A stretch of 64,000 bases of DNA, from the NCBI RefSeq assembly GCF_010119245.1, contig NZ_WNKG01000002.1:496001-560000 (forward strand). The letters run 5' to 3'. The DNA comes from Cyclobacterium salsum (GTDB lineage: Bacteria > Bacteroidota > Bacteroidia > Cytophagales > Cyclobacteriaceae). The position numbers and the translations under genes are program-made. The notes below the pieces were generated by a model. The model was not told the origin of the DNA. It ran no database searches and worked only from the letters and a program-made list of their open reading frames with translations. Every line of letters begins with the position of its first letter. The stretch's first letter is position 1. Shown here piece after piece: positions 41,026-50,463 of the stretch.

Positions 41026-42588
41026 TTACTCACTGATATTACCTTCCTCGTCTATGCTGATTTCTTTCCTTTCCCCGTCTTTTTCCAGGCGAACATTGAA
41101 ATGCAATATTTCACCTTCTCTTCTGGCAGACACCCGGGTGATTTCGTGTCCGGGATAGTTGGAAAGCAGGATGGTTTTAAGATTTTCCGGGAGGGGATCT
41201 TCGTAGGGAATGGTGTTGGAGAATCTTTTTTCCTCTACCGCTTCGGATTTTCTTTCAATAAATTTATTGGTGCCATCTGCTTGTTTTTCCAGGTCAAAGG
41301 CATCATAAAGTTCTCCAATGGCGGTATACGATTCAAAGCTCAGTTTATCCCCTTCAATGTTAATGACCTGAAAAAGTTGGGTGTTTTCCGCAGCGCGGTC
41401 CCTTTCCGCCTCATAGTCATTCCAGGCATTCTTTTTCAACCCGTACATTTTGCCCCCGCTTACGGAGACCACATAAACGGTTCCGGTTTTATCCCTGGCA
41501 TTGACCCCATCCAAAACATTGTCTTCAGGAGAAACCCTACCACGGGCATAGCTGTGGTCGTGTCCCTGTAGGGCCAGGTCCACCTGGTATTTGTCGAACA
41601 GTGGCTTCCATGCCTCTCTGAGCCGCGTATTTTCCCGGCCCTCAGAAGCTGAAAATAAGGGGTGGTGATAAGTGACTATGGTCCATTTTTGTGGGTTCTC
41701 CGACAGGACCTTTTCCAGCCAGGGAATTTGCTCCGCCTGGAGAACATTGCTATTCAATACAATAATTCTGGTGTTTTGGTAATCCATGTAATAGACCGTT
41801 TCGTCCAATGCCGTTATATTTTCCGGGCCGTTTTCAGGCAGGGTGAATTGAGGTTTCCACTGTACGGACAAGCGGCGATCTGCACCCTCACCATCCAACT
41901 CCGAGATACTGCGGTATTCATGGTTTCCGGGAGTAACTACTGAAGGTACCATGCTGTGGATAAAACCCCCGGCGGTAAACCATTCGTGCCATTCGGTTTC
42001 CCGGTGTGCTACATTCACCAGATCCCCTGCATGGATGATAAACTTGGCATCCGGTGCCTTCCGGTAGCCTTCCCGAATCAGCCTGGACCAAAGTTCCAAT
42101 ATATAGTTCTGCGTATCTCCCACATAGAGAAAGGCAAAGGGGCTTTCCTTGTCGTTGGAAGCGGTACTGAATTGTATCCACTCCGTCCAGGATTCTCCAT
42201 CACCCACGCGATAGGCGTAAATGGTGCCAGGTTTTAAGTCCCTAAAACTGACTGAATGGAAATGCGCCTTTACATTGGCCACTTCTACGGCCGTAGCATC
42301 CAGCAATTCGGTTTTTGCTTCCATGGTCTGGGCATTTCTCCAAAATTTCGGCGCCCCGTCGGCAACGGCAATTTCTGCAAAGGCTTTTTCGATACTGGTA
42401 TCCGTTCTCCAGGTAACATTGGCCTGACTGGAAGGGTCCTCCCCAAAATTGAGGATGACGCGATCAGGGTAATCAGAAGGTTTGCTCCATTCTTCCCGAA
42501 AGGTGGGGGCTTTGTATACGCGGTATTCCTGCGCCATGCTCCACTGGCAGGCGGCTATTAGTAAAAGGGTAAAAAGAAGGTTTTTCAT
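41026..42588 (-). CDS. Purple-acid-phosphatase-like metallophosphoesterase with PepSY-like C-terminus
   Basis: The 520-residue exported protein has a signal peptide cut after SMAQ, an N-terminal fibronectin/purple-acid-phosphatase-like domain (about 40-145, PDRVILNFGEDPSSQANVTWRT), and a metallophosphatase domain with D158 (YVGDTQ), D189 (HAGDL), N222/H223 (PGNHEY), a THH motif (YHHPLF) and GHDHSYARG, which together hold two metals. The last 65 residues (from PENLKTILLSNYPG to the end) resemble a PepSY-like/BLIP-type domain. This fusion is uncommon and could serve as an inhibitory or binding module. It likely releases phosphate or cuts a phosphodiester in the periplasm. It converges with the PQQ-enzyme gene. 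Confidence 0.88.
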   Translation of the reverse strand: MKNLLFTLLLIAACQWSMAQEYRVYKAPTFREEWSKPSDYPDRVILNFGEDPSSQANVTWRTDTSIEKAFAEIAVADGAPKFWRNAQTMEAKTELLDATAVEVANVKAHFHSVSFRDLKPGTIYAYRVGDGESWTEWIQFSTASNDKESPFAFLYVGDTQNYILELWSRLIREGYRKAPDAKFIIHAGDLVNVAHRETEWHEWFTAGGFIHSMVPSVVTPGNHEYRSISELDGEGADRRLSVQWKPQFTLPENGPENITALDETVYYMDYQNTRIIVLNSNVLQAEQIPWLEKVLSENPQKWTIVTYHHPLFSASEGRENTRLREAWKPLFDKYQVDLALQGHDHSYARGRVSPEDNVLDGVNARDKTGTVYVVSVSGGKMYGLKKNAWNDYEAERDRAAENTQLFQVINIEGDKLSFESYTAIGELYDAFDLEKQADGTNKFIERKSEAVEEKRFSNTIPYEDPLPENLKTILLSNYPGHEITRVSARREGEILHFNVRLEKDGERKEISIDEEGNISE

Positions 42589-43129
42589 TTTTTGGGGTAT
42601 GCTTTAGACTGATGTTGGACAAGGTACGAAAATCAGATTTGGATATCAACGGATTTAAAATCAAAGCTACGAATCCCAGATTACCCTGATGTTACGAAAA
42701 GGGCAAGGGTTGGTGAAAAGGGGCGGATTCAAGGGTGTTTGAAATTGAATTTTGTGGACTAGGAGATGATTTCCCGTTTTCAGGAAAAATGAAGGATGCG
42801 TGAATATGTCGTTCATCTTTAGAAAATCTTCATGCCAACCACCTGGGGAAGAAAGTCCGCCCTAATCAAAACACCTGCGAAACGTCCTGGCGGACTCGAG
42901 TGAAAACAGCTATTCAGCAGCATTTCATTAGGTTATCTTTTAAAAAATCCCGAAATTCTTTTCTATTTCGTAAGGAAAGCGAGCAGGTTCCAGGAAATTT
43001 GTTTTTGTCAGCTGGTTGGGTAATTTCGTCTGTTCGATTAATGGAAACCGTTCCGAATCCGAATCCGAAAACTGATTCGAATTCCGCCGCTACTTCCGCT
43101 GTTATTTTCTTAAATAATTTAGACGCACC
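42589..43129. other. Divergent intergenic region, no gene seen
   Basis: This 541-base stretch lies between the phosphoesterase and the NAD(P)HX repair gene. Short frames in it (for example at 42900-43160) look like chance. A string GAAGAAAGTCCGCC near 42850 recalls the GAGGAAAGTCC box of RNase P RNA, but the partner elements are absent. It presumably holds both promoters. Confidence 0.4.
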
Positions 43130-44614
43130 ATGCAAAAGATACTTTCAGGAAATCAGGTAAAATCCCTGGATCAAAAATACATTGAAGGAGAGGTCATTCA
43201 TTCCTACCAACTGATGGAACGGGCTGCTCAGGCCTTTTGTAACTGGTTTGTGGCTCAGGTACCAAAAGAAAAATCGGTATCGATTTATTGCGGTACCGGA
43301 AACAATGGCGGCGATGGACTTGCCATATCCAGGATTCTGAACCAAATGGGCTATTCTGTGGCAGTAGGGTATATAGGCAATCCGGATAAGGGTTCTGCTG
43401 ACTTTCAGCACAATCTACACTTGTTACCTGAGAAATTACCGGTTAGCAACTGGGAAAAGGTGGCTGAATCAGAGGTGCTCATTGACGCTGTTTTCGGTGT
43501 CGGAATCAACCGGCCCCTGGAAGGGGAATACCTGAAATTGATTCGGTACTTAAATGAAAGAACTTCGTTGAAAATAAGTGTGGACACGCCATCTGGCCTG
43601 CCTTCCGACGGTCCCCTGGAAGGGGAGGTATTTCGGGCGGATTATACCTTGAGTTTCCAGTTTCCAAAACTTTCCTTGCTCGCTCCGGAACATGCAGCCT
43701 GTACAGGAAAACTGACGGTACAAAGCATCGGCATAGAACAACGGTATTTTGATTCCTTTGAATCGAATCGGTTCTTCTTTTCGGGCGAAAATTTAATTAA
43801 ATACCATAAGAAATTCCTTACATCTAGTCATAAAGGAGATTTTGGAAGAGTTGTTTTGGCAGGAGGGAGTTATGGTAAAATGGGATCCATTGGGTTGAGT
43901 ACACGAGCCGCATTGCGAACCGGAAGCGGACTGGTTTTTTGCCACATTCCTGCCTGTGGCGTGGAAATTATTCAAGGTAGTATTCCTGAGGCAATGGTCT
44001 TGCCGCCCGGAAGTGAAAAGGAAGTGGGAGACAAGTTGCATACGGAAGGAATAGATGCCGTAGGAATCGGTCCTGGATTGGGAAAAGGCAAGAATGCTGC
44101 TGAATTGGTATATCAGCTTCTGAGCCACTATTCGGGACCCACAGTATTGGATGCGGATGCTATTAATATATTGGGAGATAACCCTGCCTGGTTGAATTCC
44201 TTGCATTCCAATGTGGTACTTACGCCTCATCTGAAAGAATTCGAGCGCCTTACCGGAGTTGCTGCAAAAAACCACTTTCACCGTATGGATCAGGCCAGGG
44301 ACTTTGCCAGAGAATACAGCTGCACATTGGTATTGAAAGGGGCCTTCACATTGATCAGTTTTCCGGATGGGCAGCAGGTATTTAACAATTCGGGGTCCCT
44401 TCACATGGCCACAGGAGGCTCAGGAGACGTGCTCACTGGCATCCTCACCTCCTTCCTTGGGCAAGGCTATACGATGAAAAACGCAGTGCTGTGTGGCGTT
44501 TTTCATCATGGACATGCAGGAGAACTGGCTGGTGCTGATCGTGGTAGAGGTACGCTGGCCTCCGATATACTTGAGAGAATCCCGGATAGCCTCCTGCATT
44601 ACGGGATTGCATGA
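43130..44614 (+). CDS. nnr: Bifunctional NAD(P)H-hydrate epimerase / ADP-dependent dehydratase
   Basis: The enzyme repairs damaged NAD(P)HX. The 494-residue protein has the epimerase domain (about 1-215: SLDQKYIEGEVIHSYQLMERAA, YCGTGNNGGDGLAISRIL, DAVFGVGINRPL) followed by the ribokinase-like dehydratase domain (about 225-490: GKMGSIGLSTRAALRTGSGL, GIGPGLGKG, VLTPHLKEFERLTG, and the ATP-site ATGGSGDVLTGILTSFLGQG). Both halves are complete, as in most bacteria. It is a stand-alone plus-strand gene and its stop lies 4 bases from the end of the convergent sugar dehydrogenase gene. Confidence 0.95.
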   Translation: MQKILSGNQVKSLDQKYIEGEVIHSYQLMERAAQAFCNWFVAQVPKEKSVSIYCGTGNNGGDGLAISRILNQMGYSVAVGYIGNPDKGSADFQHNLHLLPEKLPVSNWEKVAESEVLIDAVFGVGINRPLEGEYLKLIRYLNERTSLKISVDTPSGLPSDGPLEGEVFRADYTLSFQFPKLSLLAPEHAACTGKLTVQSIGIEQRYFDSFESNRFFFSGENLIKYHKKFLTSSHKGDFGRVVLAGGSYGKMGSIGLSTRAALRTGSGLVFCHIPACGVEIIQGSIPEAMVLPPGSEKEVGDKLHTEGIDAVGIGPGLGKGKNAAELVYQLLSHYSGPTVLDADAINILGDNPAWLNSLHSNVVLTPHLKEFERLTGVAAKNHFHRMDQARDFAREYSCTLVLKGAFTLISFPDGQQVFNNSGSLHMATGGSGDVLTGILTSFLGQGYTMKNAVLCGVFHHGHAGELAGADRGRGTLASDILERIPDSLLHYGIA

Positions 44615-44617
44615 TGA

Positions 44618-45793
44618 TTATTCGAAGGTCAGCTTTAAGATCTTGTCATCGTGTATGCGTAATGCTGCCCTGCCGTCGGTATTGCTGGTGGTGACATACA
44701 GGTTTCCATCCGGTCCAACTGTCACGTCGCGCATCCGTCCATAGACACCTTTGGAAGGGGCATATGAAAACCAACGCTCTACTTTCTTGACTTCGTAATC
44801 ATTTTCTTTATCAAAAACCAGGCGGATTAAGGCTTGTCCCCCAAGAGAGGCGACAAACAGATCACCCCGATAAAAAGTCATGCCCGCAGGAGGTACGGCC
44901 GCTTTATTCCAGGAGACTTTTGGGTCCACGTAGGTTGCCATTCCAGGAGCCCCTACGGCGATGGGCCAGCCATGGTTGCCACCTTTTTTGACCATATTTA
45001 CCTCATCCCGGTAGCGAACGCTCCCTTCCACTTCGGCACCGGAAGGACCGTGTTCGGAATTAAAAAATGCCCCCGTATCGGGGTCCCAGGCAAAGCCCTG
45101 CACCACGCGGTGTCCATACGAGTAAACCGGAGATCCGGGAAAGGGATTGTCAGAAGGGATTTCACCTTCTTCCGTTATGCGAAGGATCTTTGATGCCAGG
45201 TTGTTTACATCCTGCGCCACAAAGGGCTGAGACATATCGCCCGTGCCAATGTAGAGCATGCCGTCCGGACCAAAAGCAATTCTACCACCCAGGTGAATGG
45301 CATAAGCAGGTATATTGTCCAAAATCACTTTGTCCACCACGGCTCTGGATCCAAGATCGTTTAGCCGGACGACCCTGCTGAGAAGCTGATTTTCATCGTT
45401 TCGGTAAGCATGCATGATGTAGATCCAATGGTTGGTTTCGAAATTGGGGTGAACAGCTAATCCCATTAAGCCCGCATCCACCTCGTGCACGCTGCCCGGA
45501 ACCTCGATATAAGGAGTTGGGTTGGTTTCTCCGGAAGGAATTCGGAGGATCGTACCGGGTCTTTGGGCTACCAGAGCATCTCCATTGGGAAGAAAGCGCA
45601 AAGACCAGGGAATAGTCAGGCTGTCCACCCACACCTCTACCTTTACTCCCGGCACTTCCGGTAAAAAGACATCTTCGGTTTTTTGGGGTAATTCACCCAA
45701 AATGGGTTGGGCTTTTTGAACAGCGTCCTGGGCTTGCAGGGAGAAAGAAAGTCCCAGATAAAGGAGTATCAAAAAAACATGTTTTGGGTTCAT
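44618..45793 (-). CDS. PQQ-dependent soluble aldose/sorbosone dehydrogenase-like protein
   Basis: The 391-residue exported protein has a signal peptide (cut after LQAQ) and a six-bladed glucose/sorbosone dehydrogenase propeller: LTIPWSLRFLPNGDALVAQRPG near residue 60, GLMGLAVHPNFETN near 110, GRIAFGPDGMLYIGTGD near 170, SYGHRVVQGFAWDPDTG near 225 and SEHGPSGAEVEG near 245. It matches E. coli YliI (Asd) in length and motifs and should oxidise aldose sugars in the periplasm with PQQ. There is no PQQ biosynthesis gene in the window. It follows rnhB by 73 bases on the same strand. Confidence 0.9.
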   Translation of the reverse strand: MNPKHVFLILLYLGLSFSLQAQDAVQKAQPILGELPQKTEDVFLPEVPGVKVEVWVDSLTIPWSLRFLPNGDALVAQRPGTILRIPSGETNPTPYIEVPGSVHEVDAGLMGLAVHPNFETNHWIYIMHAYRNDENQLLSRVVRLNDLGSRAVVDKVILDNIPAYAIHLGGRIAFGPDGMLYIGTGDMSQPFVAQDVNNLASKILRITEEGEIPSDNPFPGSPVYSYGHRVVQGFAWDPDTGAFFNSEHGPSGAEVEGSVRYRDEVNMVKKGGNHGWPIAVGAPGMATYVDPKVSWNKAAVPPAGMTFYRGDLFVASLGGQALIRLVFDKENDYEVKKVERWFSYAPSKGVYGRMRDVTVGPDGNLYVTTSNTDGRAALRIHDDKILKLTFE

Positions 45794-45866
45794 AAGCGTT
45801 TTGGTTTATTTCAATTACTTAACTGAGCGTACGAATCATTCGTTCCTGATGCGAGGCGTTATGTTT

Positions 45867-46466
45867 TTATAAATCCATTTTCAATTGTTCCGGTAGCAGG
45901 CGGAACGATTTCCGATGTAAGGGGCTTGGACCTAATTTCCGGATTCCTTCACGATGCGCCTTAGTAGGATATCCCACATTTTTTTCCCACCCATACCCCG
46001 GGTATTCCCTGGCGAGATGGGCCATCCACTCATCCCTATACGTTTTGGCCAGGATGGAGGCGGCAGCAATACTGGCAAATTTCCCATCCCCCTTGACCAC
46101 GCAGTCAAAGGGAATGGAACTTGTTGATTTGAACCTGTTGCCATCAATCAGTAAATGATCCGGTTTCATAGTGAGCGCCGCTACAGCCCGATTCATGGCC
46201 AGGAAGGAGGCATTTAAGATATTCAGCCGGTCGATTTCTTCCACATCCGCACTGCCAATAGCCCAGCACAACGCCTTGGATTTAATTTCTTCCGTTAACA
46301 CTTCCCTCCGGGTTTTTGCTAATTTTTTGGAATCGTTGATCCATTCGTTGGCGTAACGATGAGGAAAGATCACGGCTGCGGCTACCACAGGTCCGGAGAG
46401 GCAGCCCCGGCCTACTTCATCGCAACCCGCTTCGGTTCTGTCAGCTTTTAAATAGGGTAGCAGCAT
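45867..46466 (-). CDS. rnhB: Ribonuclease HII
   Basis: RNase HII cuts RNA in RNA-DNA hybrids and removes single ribonucleotides. The 199-residue protein has the first catalytic acids in AGCDEVGRGCLSGPVVAAAV (D16, E17), a third in LLIDGN, and a last in the KTYRDEWM segment (R-D). Length and order are standard. Its ATG lies inside the last 26 bases of the upstream glucosidase gene, so they are coupled; the start fits relatives that begin about 10 residues before the CDEVGRG motif. Confidence 0.96.
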   Translation of the reverse strand: MLLPYLKADRTEAGCDEVGRGCLSGPVVAAAVIFPHRYANEWINDSKKLAKTRREVLTEEIKSKALCWAIGSADVEEIDRLNILNASFLAMNRAVAALTMKPDHLLIDGNRFKSTSSIPFDCVVKGDGKFASIAAASILAKTYRDEWMAHLAREYPGYGWEKNVGYPTKAHREGIRKLGPSPLHRKSFRLLPEQLKMDL

Positions 46467-49113
46467 TGGGGTAAAATTCCTTTTCCTTGTAATATTTATG
46501 AATAAGCTCGGCTACCAAACCCGTCCAACCGGTTTGGTGAGAAGCTCCTAAGCCCCTGCCATTTTCACCATGGAAATATTCGTAAAACAAAATGAGGTCC
46601 TGAAAATGAGGGTCCTGCTGCATTTTCTCATTGTCGGCATAAATGGGGCGGTTTCCGTTTTCATCCTTTCGAAACAGGTTGATCAGGCGTAAGGATAATT
46701 CCTTCGCAATCAAGTCCAGCGTGATAAATTTACCTGATCCCGTCGGATATTCTATGGAGAAAGTGCCCCCATAATAGAAGTCAAATTTTTTAAGGGATTC
46801 GATGATCAGGAAGTTTATAGGGAACCAAATGGGACCTCGCCAGTTGCTGTTACCTCCAAACATCGTGGTTTCGGATTCTCCGGGGGCATATTTGACGGAA
46901 AATCGATTGCCGTTGATCTGAACGGAATAGGGTTTTTTTAGATGATCCTTGGACAGGGAGCGGATACCATAATCTGATAGGAATTCACTTTCGTCGAGCA
47001 TTTTATGAAGGATACTTTTCATCCGATGTCCTCTTAGCAAGGAAAAAAGCCTTCTTTTTTCGTGCCCGGGATGTATCCAATTGGAGACCAGGGCAGCTAA
47101 TTTGGGTTTTTCCTTAAAAAAGAAATCCAGCCGGTTTTTGAATTCCGGAAGGTCGTCAAAGAGCTCCTCCCGGATAGGCTCTACCGCAAATAAGGGGATG
47201 ATGCCTACAATTGACTTAACTTTCATAAGCCTGGGCTCTTCACCGGAAAGGTGCAGTACGTCGAAGAAAAAATTATCTTCGTCGTCCCATAAGCTGATGT
47301 TTTCTTTTGAAATATTGCTCATGGCACCGGCGATATACAGAAAGTGTTCCAGGAACTTGGTAGCCGTATGCTGATAGACCTTATTGAATTCACAAAGGTC
47401 CAGGGATATACGCAGCATGTTGAGACAAAACATGGCCATCCAGGATGTGGCATCCGCCTGCTCCAGCTTGCCAAACAATTTGTCTACATGGCTTCGGTCA
47501 AAAACACTAATATTGTCAAGTCCCAGGAAGCCACCCTCAAATATGTTTTTCCCTTCTTCGTCTTTCTGATTCACCCACCAGGTAAAATTTAACAGTAGTT
47601 TATGAAACGCACGCTCTAGAAATTCCTGATCGCCTTTATTTTTCCCATTGTATTTCTTATCAATTTGGTAAACCCGTTGAACCGCATAGGCATGTACAGG
47701 AGGGTTTACGTCGTTGAAATTCCATTCATAGGCTGGCATTTGCCCGTTTGGATGCATGTACCAATCATTCAATAGCAAAAGGAGTTGGTCCTTGGCAAAA
47801 TCAGGATCTAACCTAGCCAGGGGAATGCAATGAAAGGCCAGGTCCCAGGCTGCGTACCAGGGGTATTCCCATTTATCCGGCATGGAAATGATGTCGTAAT
47901 TTTGTAAGTGGCGCCAATTGCCGTTTCTACCCGATTTTCTTTCCTGGGGCGGTTGATACCTTCCCGGGTCTCCTTCCAGCCAGCGCTCGACGTTGAAGTA
48001 ATAAAATTGTTTGCTCCATAACATCCCTGCATATGCCTGCCGTTGGATCAGTTTCATTTCCTTATCCTTAACCCGTTCTTGCAAGCCTTCGTAAAATGAC
48101 TCCGTATCCTGTATCCGCTCCTGAAAGATGTCATTTGCCACTTCCAGGGGAGCGTCCGTTTCCGCATGCTGCATGCGCAATGTTACTTCCGCTTTCCCCC
48201 CGGCCGGGATGGTTAGTTTATAGATGGCAGCCGCTTTAGTACCTACAAATTTTGGGTTGAGGTGCTTATTTTCCCCATGTACGAGGTAGTCATTGATCGC
48301 GTCTTTAAGGAACTTTTTCTGATTTCCAATATGATACAGTCGTTCCCGGTTTGTTTCGTTATCGCAAAACTGTAACTCGGGTTCATCTGAAAATGTAAAA
48401 TGGTAATTCCCTGATTTGGGAGAAAAGGCCTTGATCTTGTTTGGCCCTTCTTTTTTCAACCTGGGCATAAAAGGCTCGTCTCCTGTAAACCAGGTTTTTC
48501 TAAACCAGATGGTGGGCATTATCCAAAGTGTGGCTTCTTCTGATCCCCTATTGTAGACCGTCGCTCTGCCCAGGATATCTTCTACATCTGCTTTGGCGTA
48601 CTCTAAAAAAATATCGAAATAGGCATTCTTATCAAATACACCTGTATCCAACAGTTCAAATTCTCTTTCATTTTTTCCCCGCAACTGGCTTTCTTCCAGT
48701 AATTGCTGGTACGGAAATGCTTCTTGTGGGTATTTATAGAGCATTTTCATATAGCTATGGGTAGGGGAAGAGTCCAGGTAATAGTATAGTTCTTTTACAT
48801 CTTCTCCGTGATTGCCTTCATTTCCGGTAAGTCCGTATAAACGCTCTTTTATCAGGGGATCTTTTCCATTCCAGAAAGCCCAGGCCAGGCAGAGTTTCTG
48901 CTTGTGATCGCTGATTCCTCCGATTCCTTCCTCTCCCCATCGGTACGCTTTACTTCTGGCATCGTCATGGGTAACATTTTCCCAGGCAGACCCGTCCGGA
49001 CTGTAATCCTCCCTCACTGTTCCCCATTGTCTTTCGGTAAGATAGGGTCCCCATTTCTTCCAATGACGGATTTTCTCTCTGTTTTCTTTTAATCGCTCTA
49101 ACTCTATATTCAT
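46441..49113 (-). CDS. GH63-like glucosidase (mannosyl-oligosaccharide glucosidase family)
   Basis: The 890-residue protein is built like bacterial GH63-type glucosidases: an N-terminal beta-sandwich region (about 1-300) and a C-terminal (alpha/alpha)6 barrel (about 340-885), with WLEGDPGRYQPP, WEYPWYAAWDLAFHCIPLARLDPDFA, MPAYEWNFNDVNPPVHAYAV and GPIWFPINFLIIESLKKFDFYYG. The acidic residues in AAWDLAF and EWNFND are likely catalytic. No signal peptide, so probably cytosolic, perhaps acting on alpha-glucosides such as glucosylglycerate or trehalose-related compounds; substrate uncertain. It precedes and overlaps rnhB. Confidence 0.88.
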   Translation of the reverse strand: MNIELERLKENREKIRHWKKWGPYLTERQWGTVREDYSPDGSAWENVTHDDARSKAYRWGEEGIGGISDHKQKLCLAWAFWNGKDPLIKERLYGLTGNEGNHGEDVKELYYYLDSSPTHSYMKMLYKYPQEAFPYQQLLEESQLRGKNEREFELLDTGVFDKNAYFDIFLEYAKADVEDILGRATVYNRGSEEATLWIMPTIWFRKTWFTGDEPFMPRLKKEGPNKIKAFSPKSGNYHFTFSDEPELQFCDNETNRERLYHIGNQKKFLKDAINDYLVHGENKHLNPKFVGTKAAAIYKLTIPAGGKAEVTLRMQHAETDAPLEVANDIFQERIQDTESFYEGLQERVKDKEMKLIQRQAYAGMLWSKQFYYFNVERWLEGDPGRYQPPQERKSGRNGNWRHLQNYDIISMPDKWEYPWYAAWDLAFHCIPLARLDPDFAKDQLLLLLNDWYMHPNGQMPAYEWNFNDVNPPVHAYAVQRVYQIDKKYNGKNKGDQEFLERAFHKLLLNFTWWVNQKDEEGKNIFEGGFLGLDNISVFDRSHVDKLFGKLEQADATSWMAMFCLNMLRISLDLCEFNKVYQHTATKFLEHFLYIAGAMSNISKENISLWDDEDNFFFDVLHLSGEEPRLMKVKSIVGIIPLFAVEPIREELFDDLPEFKNRLDFFFKEKPKLAALVSNWIHPGHEKRRLFSLLRGHRMKSILHKMLDESEFLSDYGIRSLSKDHLKKPYSVQINGNRFSVKYAPGESETTMFGGNSNWRGPIWFPINFLIIESLKKFDFYYGGTFSIEYPTGSGKFITLDLIAKELSLRLINLFRKDENGNRPIYADNEKMQQDPHFQDLILFYEYFHGENGRGLGASHQTGWTGLVAELIHKYYKEKEFYPNAATLFKS

Positions 49114-49338
49114 GGGTATTTCCGTCCTACGTAAACAAAGAGCGAATTTAAGTCATTTACGGTTCAAATTGCCAAATTTTCCCGGTTCTATTTGGATTTT
49201 TTTGCTTCAGGGTTGAATCTCTCACTCCAAACCTTCGTGTTGGCTACCAAACTTATTTTAGCTTGTTTTTTTTAGCCTGGCAAATTGATTTTTGACTACT
49301 AAAAACGGATTGTTACCCATAAAAATATGCCGGATACA

Positions 49339-50457
49339 TTAATTTGCTACCGGAATTTTAGATCCTTGCATTTCTTGCATCCATTCGGCAAAGCAGGAAT
49401 CCAGAGAGTGCTGCCATTCGGCAAATTGCTCGAAGGAATCGGTAGTCGATGAATTGGATGCTGTTAATCGCGCTAGTAATTGCGGATCAAAGTTTTTAGC
49501 ACCCAGGCCGGCACCCGATTTTTCTGCATCCAACGCATTACACTGTTGCTCATATTGCCCTTCCACCGGCACCATTAAGGTTTTTTTCCCCAGATACATG
49601 GCCTCGGCGATCGACTCAAATCCGGCAGTGGATAAGTACGCTTTGCATTGGCTTAACTTTTCTACAAACAAACGGTCGTCAATTTGGTGAAACGTCAGGT
49701 TAGCCAATGGCTGGTATCTTCGTGGCATTTCTCCGGCATCCCAGAAGGCCTCAATGGTTATTTCCGGGTATTTTTTTGCCAATTCAAAAATTTCCCGGGC
49801 ATAGCCCGAATTGACAATGTAAACCAGAAAGAAGTTTCCCGAAAGTGGGAGAGCGGAACGAACCGATTTTTTCACCATGGGAGGCCAAACACTGTAATTC
49901 TTTACAGCAGCCTTTCTTACCGGTTTCCATAGGGATAAGGCAATGATTTTGGAGGCATTCCAACAGGTGATTTTGGTATTTAGTTTAAACAATAGTTTTT
50001 GAATACCCCCCGGCTGGGCAAACGTGAAATCCGGATGATAAATCAGGTATTGATGTCCTATCACAACAAAGGACGATCTGGAAGGATAGATCATCGCATA
50101 AATTCCTCCCAGCATATCGTAAAAATTCAGGATGCAATCCGGCCTCTCAGCGACGACAAGCTGATCTAGTTTTCGGATGCTTTCTGTATAGTAGGGGAGT
50201 TTCTTTACGTTGTCCCATAAGGTAGCCCCCATTTTGATGGCTTTATTGGCTTTGTCGGTCACAAAATTGGGACTTTGAATCCGGTGGATGGGACAGGGAA
50301 AAGCTTCCAGAAAATAATCCGGTGCTTTTCTTCGGTCGCTGGAGCCCAGTACGACCGACCCGATATCGTGGCCATGTTGCTGTAACAACGCTCCAATCAC
50401 CATGGCCTGCGTCATATGCCCCCTTCCTTCTCCTTGTACAATAAACAGGAATTTCAT
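49339..50457 (-). CDS. MurG-like (GT28-type) glycosyltransferase family protein
   Basis: The 372-residue protein begins with FIVQGEGRGHMTQAM, the glycine-rich loop typical of GT-B transferases, and has a C-terminal donor-binding half with LSTAGFESIAEAMYLGKKTLMVPVEGQYEQQCNA, the usual sugar-nucleotide-binding motif. It probably adds a sugar to a lipid or other acceptor; acceptor and donor are unknown. It starts 7 bases after the phosphoesterase gene on the same strand, which suggests that both act on one glycolipid or lipid-A-like product. Confidence 0.85.
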   Translation of the reverse strand: MKFLFIVQGEGRGHMTQAMVIGALLQQHGHDIGSVVLGSSDRRKAPDYFLEAFPCPIHRIQSPNFVTDKANKAIKMGATLWDNVKKLPYYTESIRKLDQLVVAERPDCILNFYDMLGGIYAMIYPSRSSFVVIGHQYLIYHPDFTFAQPGGIQKLLFKLNTKITCWNASKIIALSLWKPVRKAAVKNYSVWPPMVKKSVRSALPLSGNFFLVYIVNSGYAREIFELAKKYPEITIEAFWDAGEMPRRYQPLANLTFHQIDDRLFVEKLSQCKAYLSTAGFESIAEAMYLGKKTLMVPVEGQYEQQCNALDAEKSGAGLGAKNFDPQLLARLTASNSSTTDSFEQFAEWQHSLDSCFAEWMQEMQGSKIPVAN

Positions 50458-50463
50458 TGTTGG

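Noticed and set aside
42840-42900. Part of an RNase P RNA, because of GAAGAAAGTCCGCC
   Set aside because: The conserved GAGGAAAGTCC box is altered, and the matching 3' ACAGAAAC-type element and the long helices are missing.
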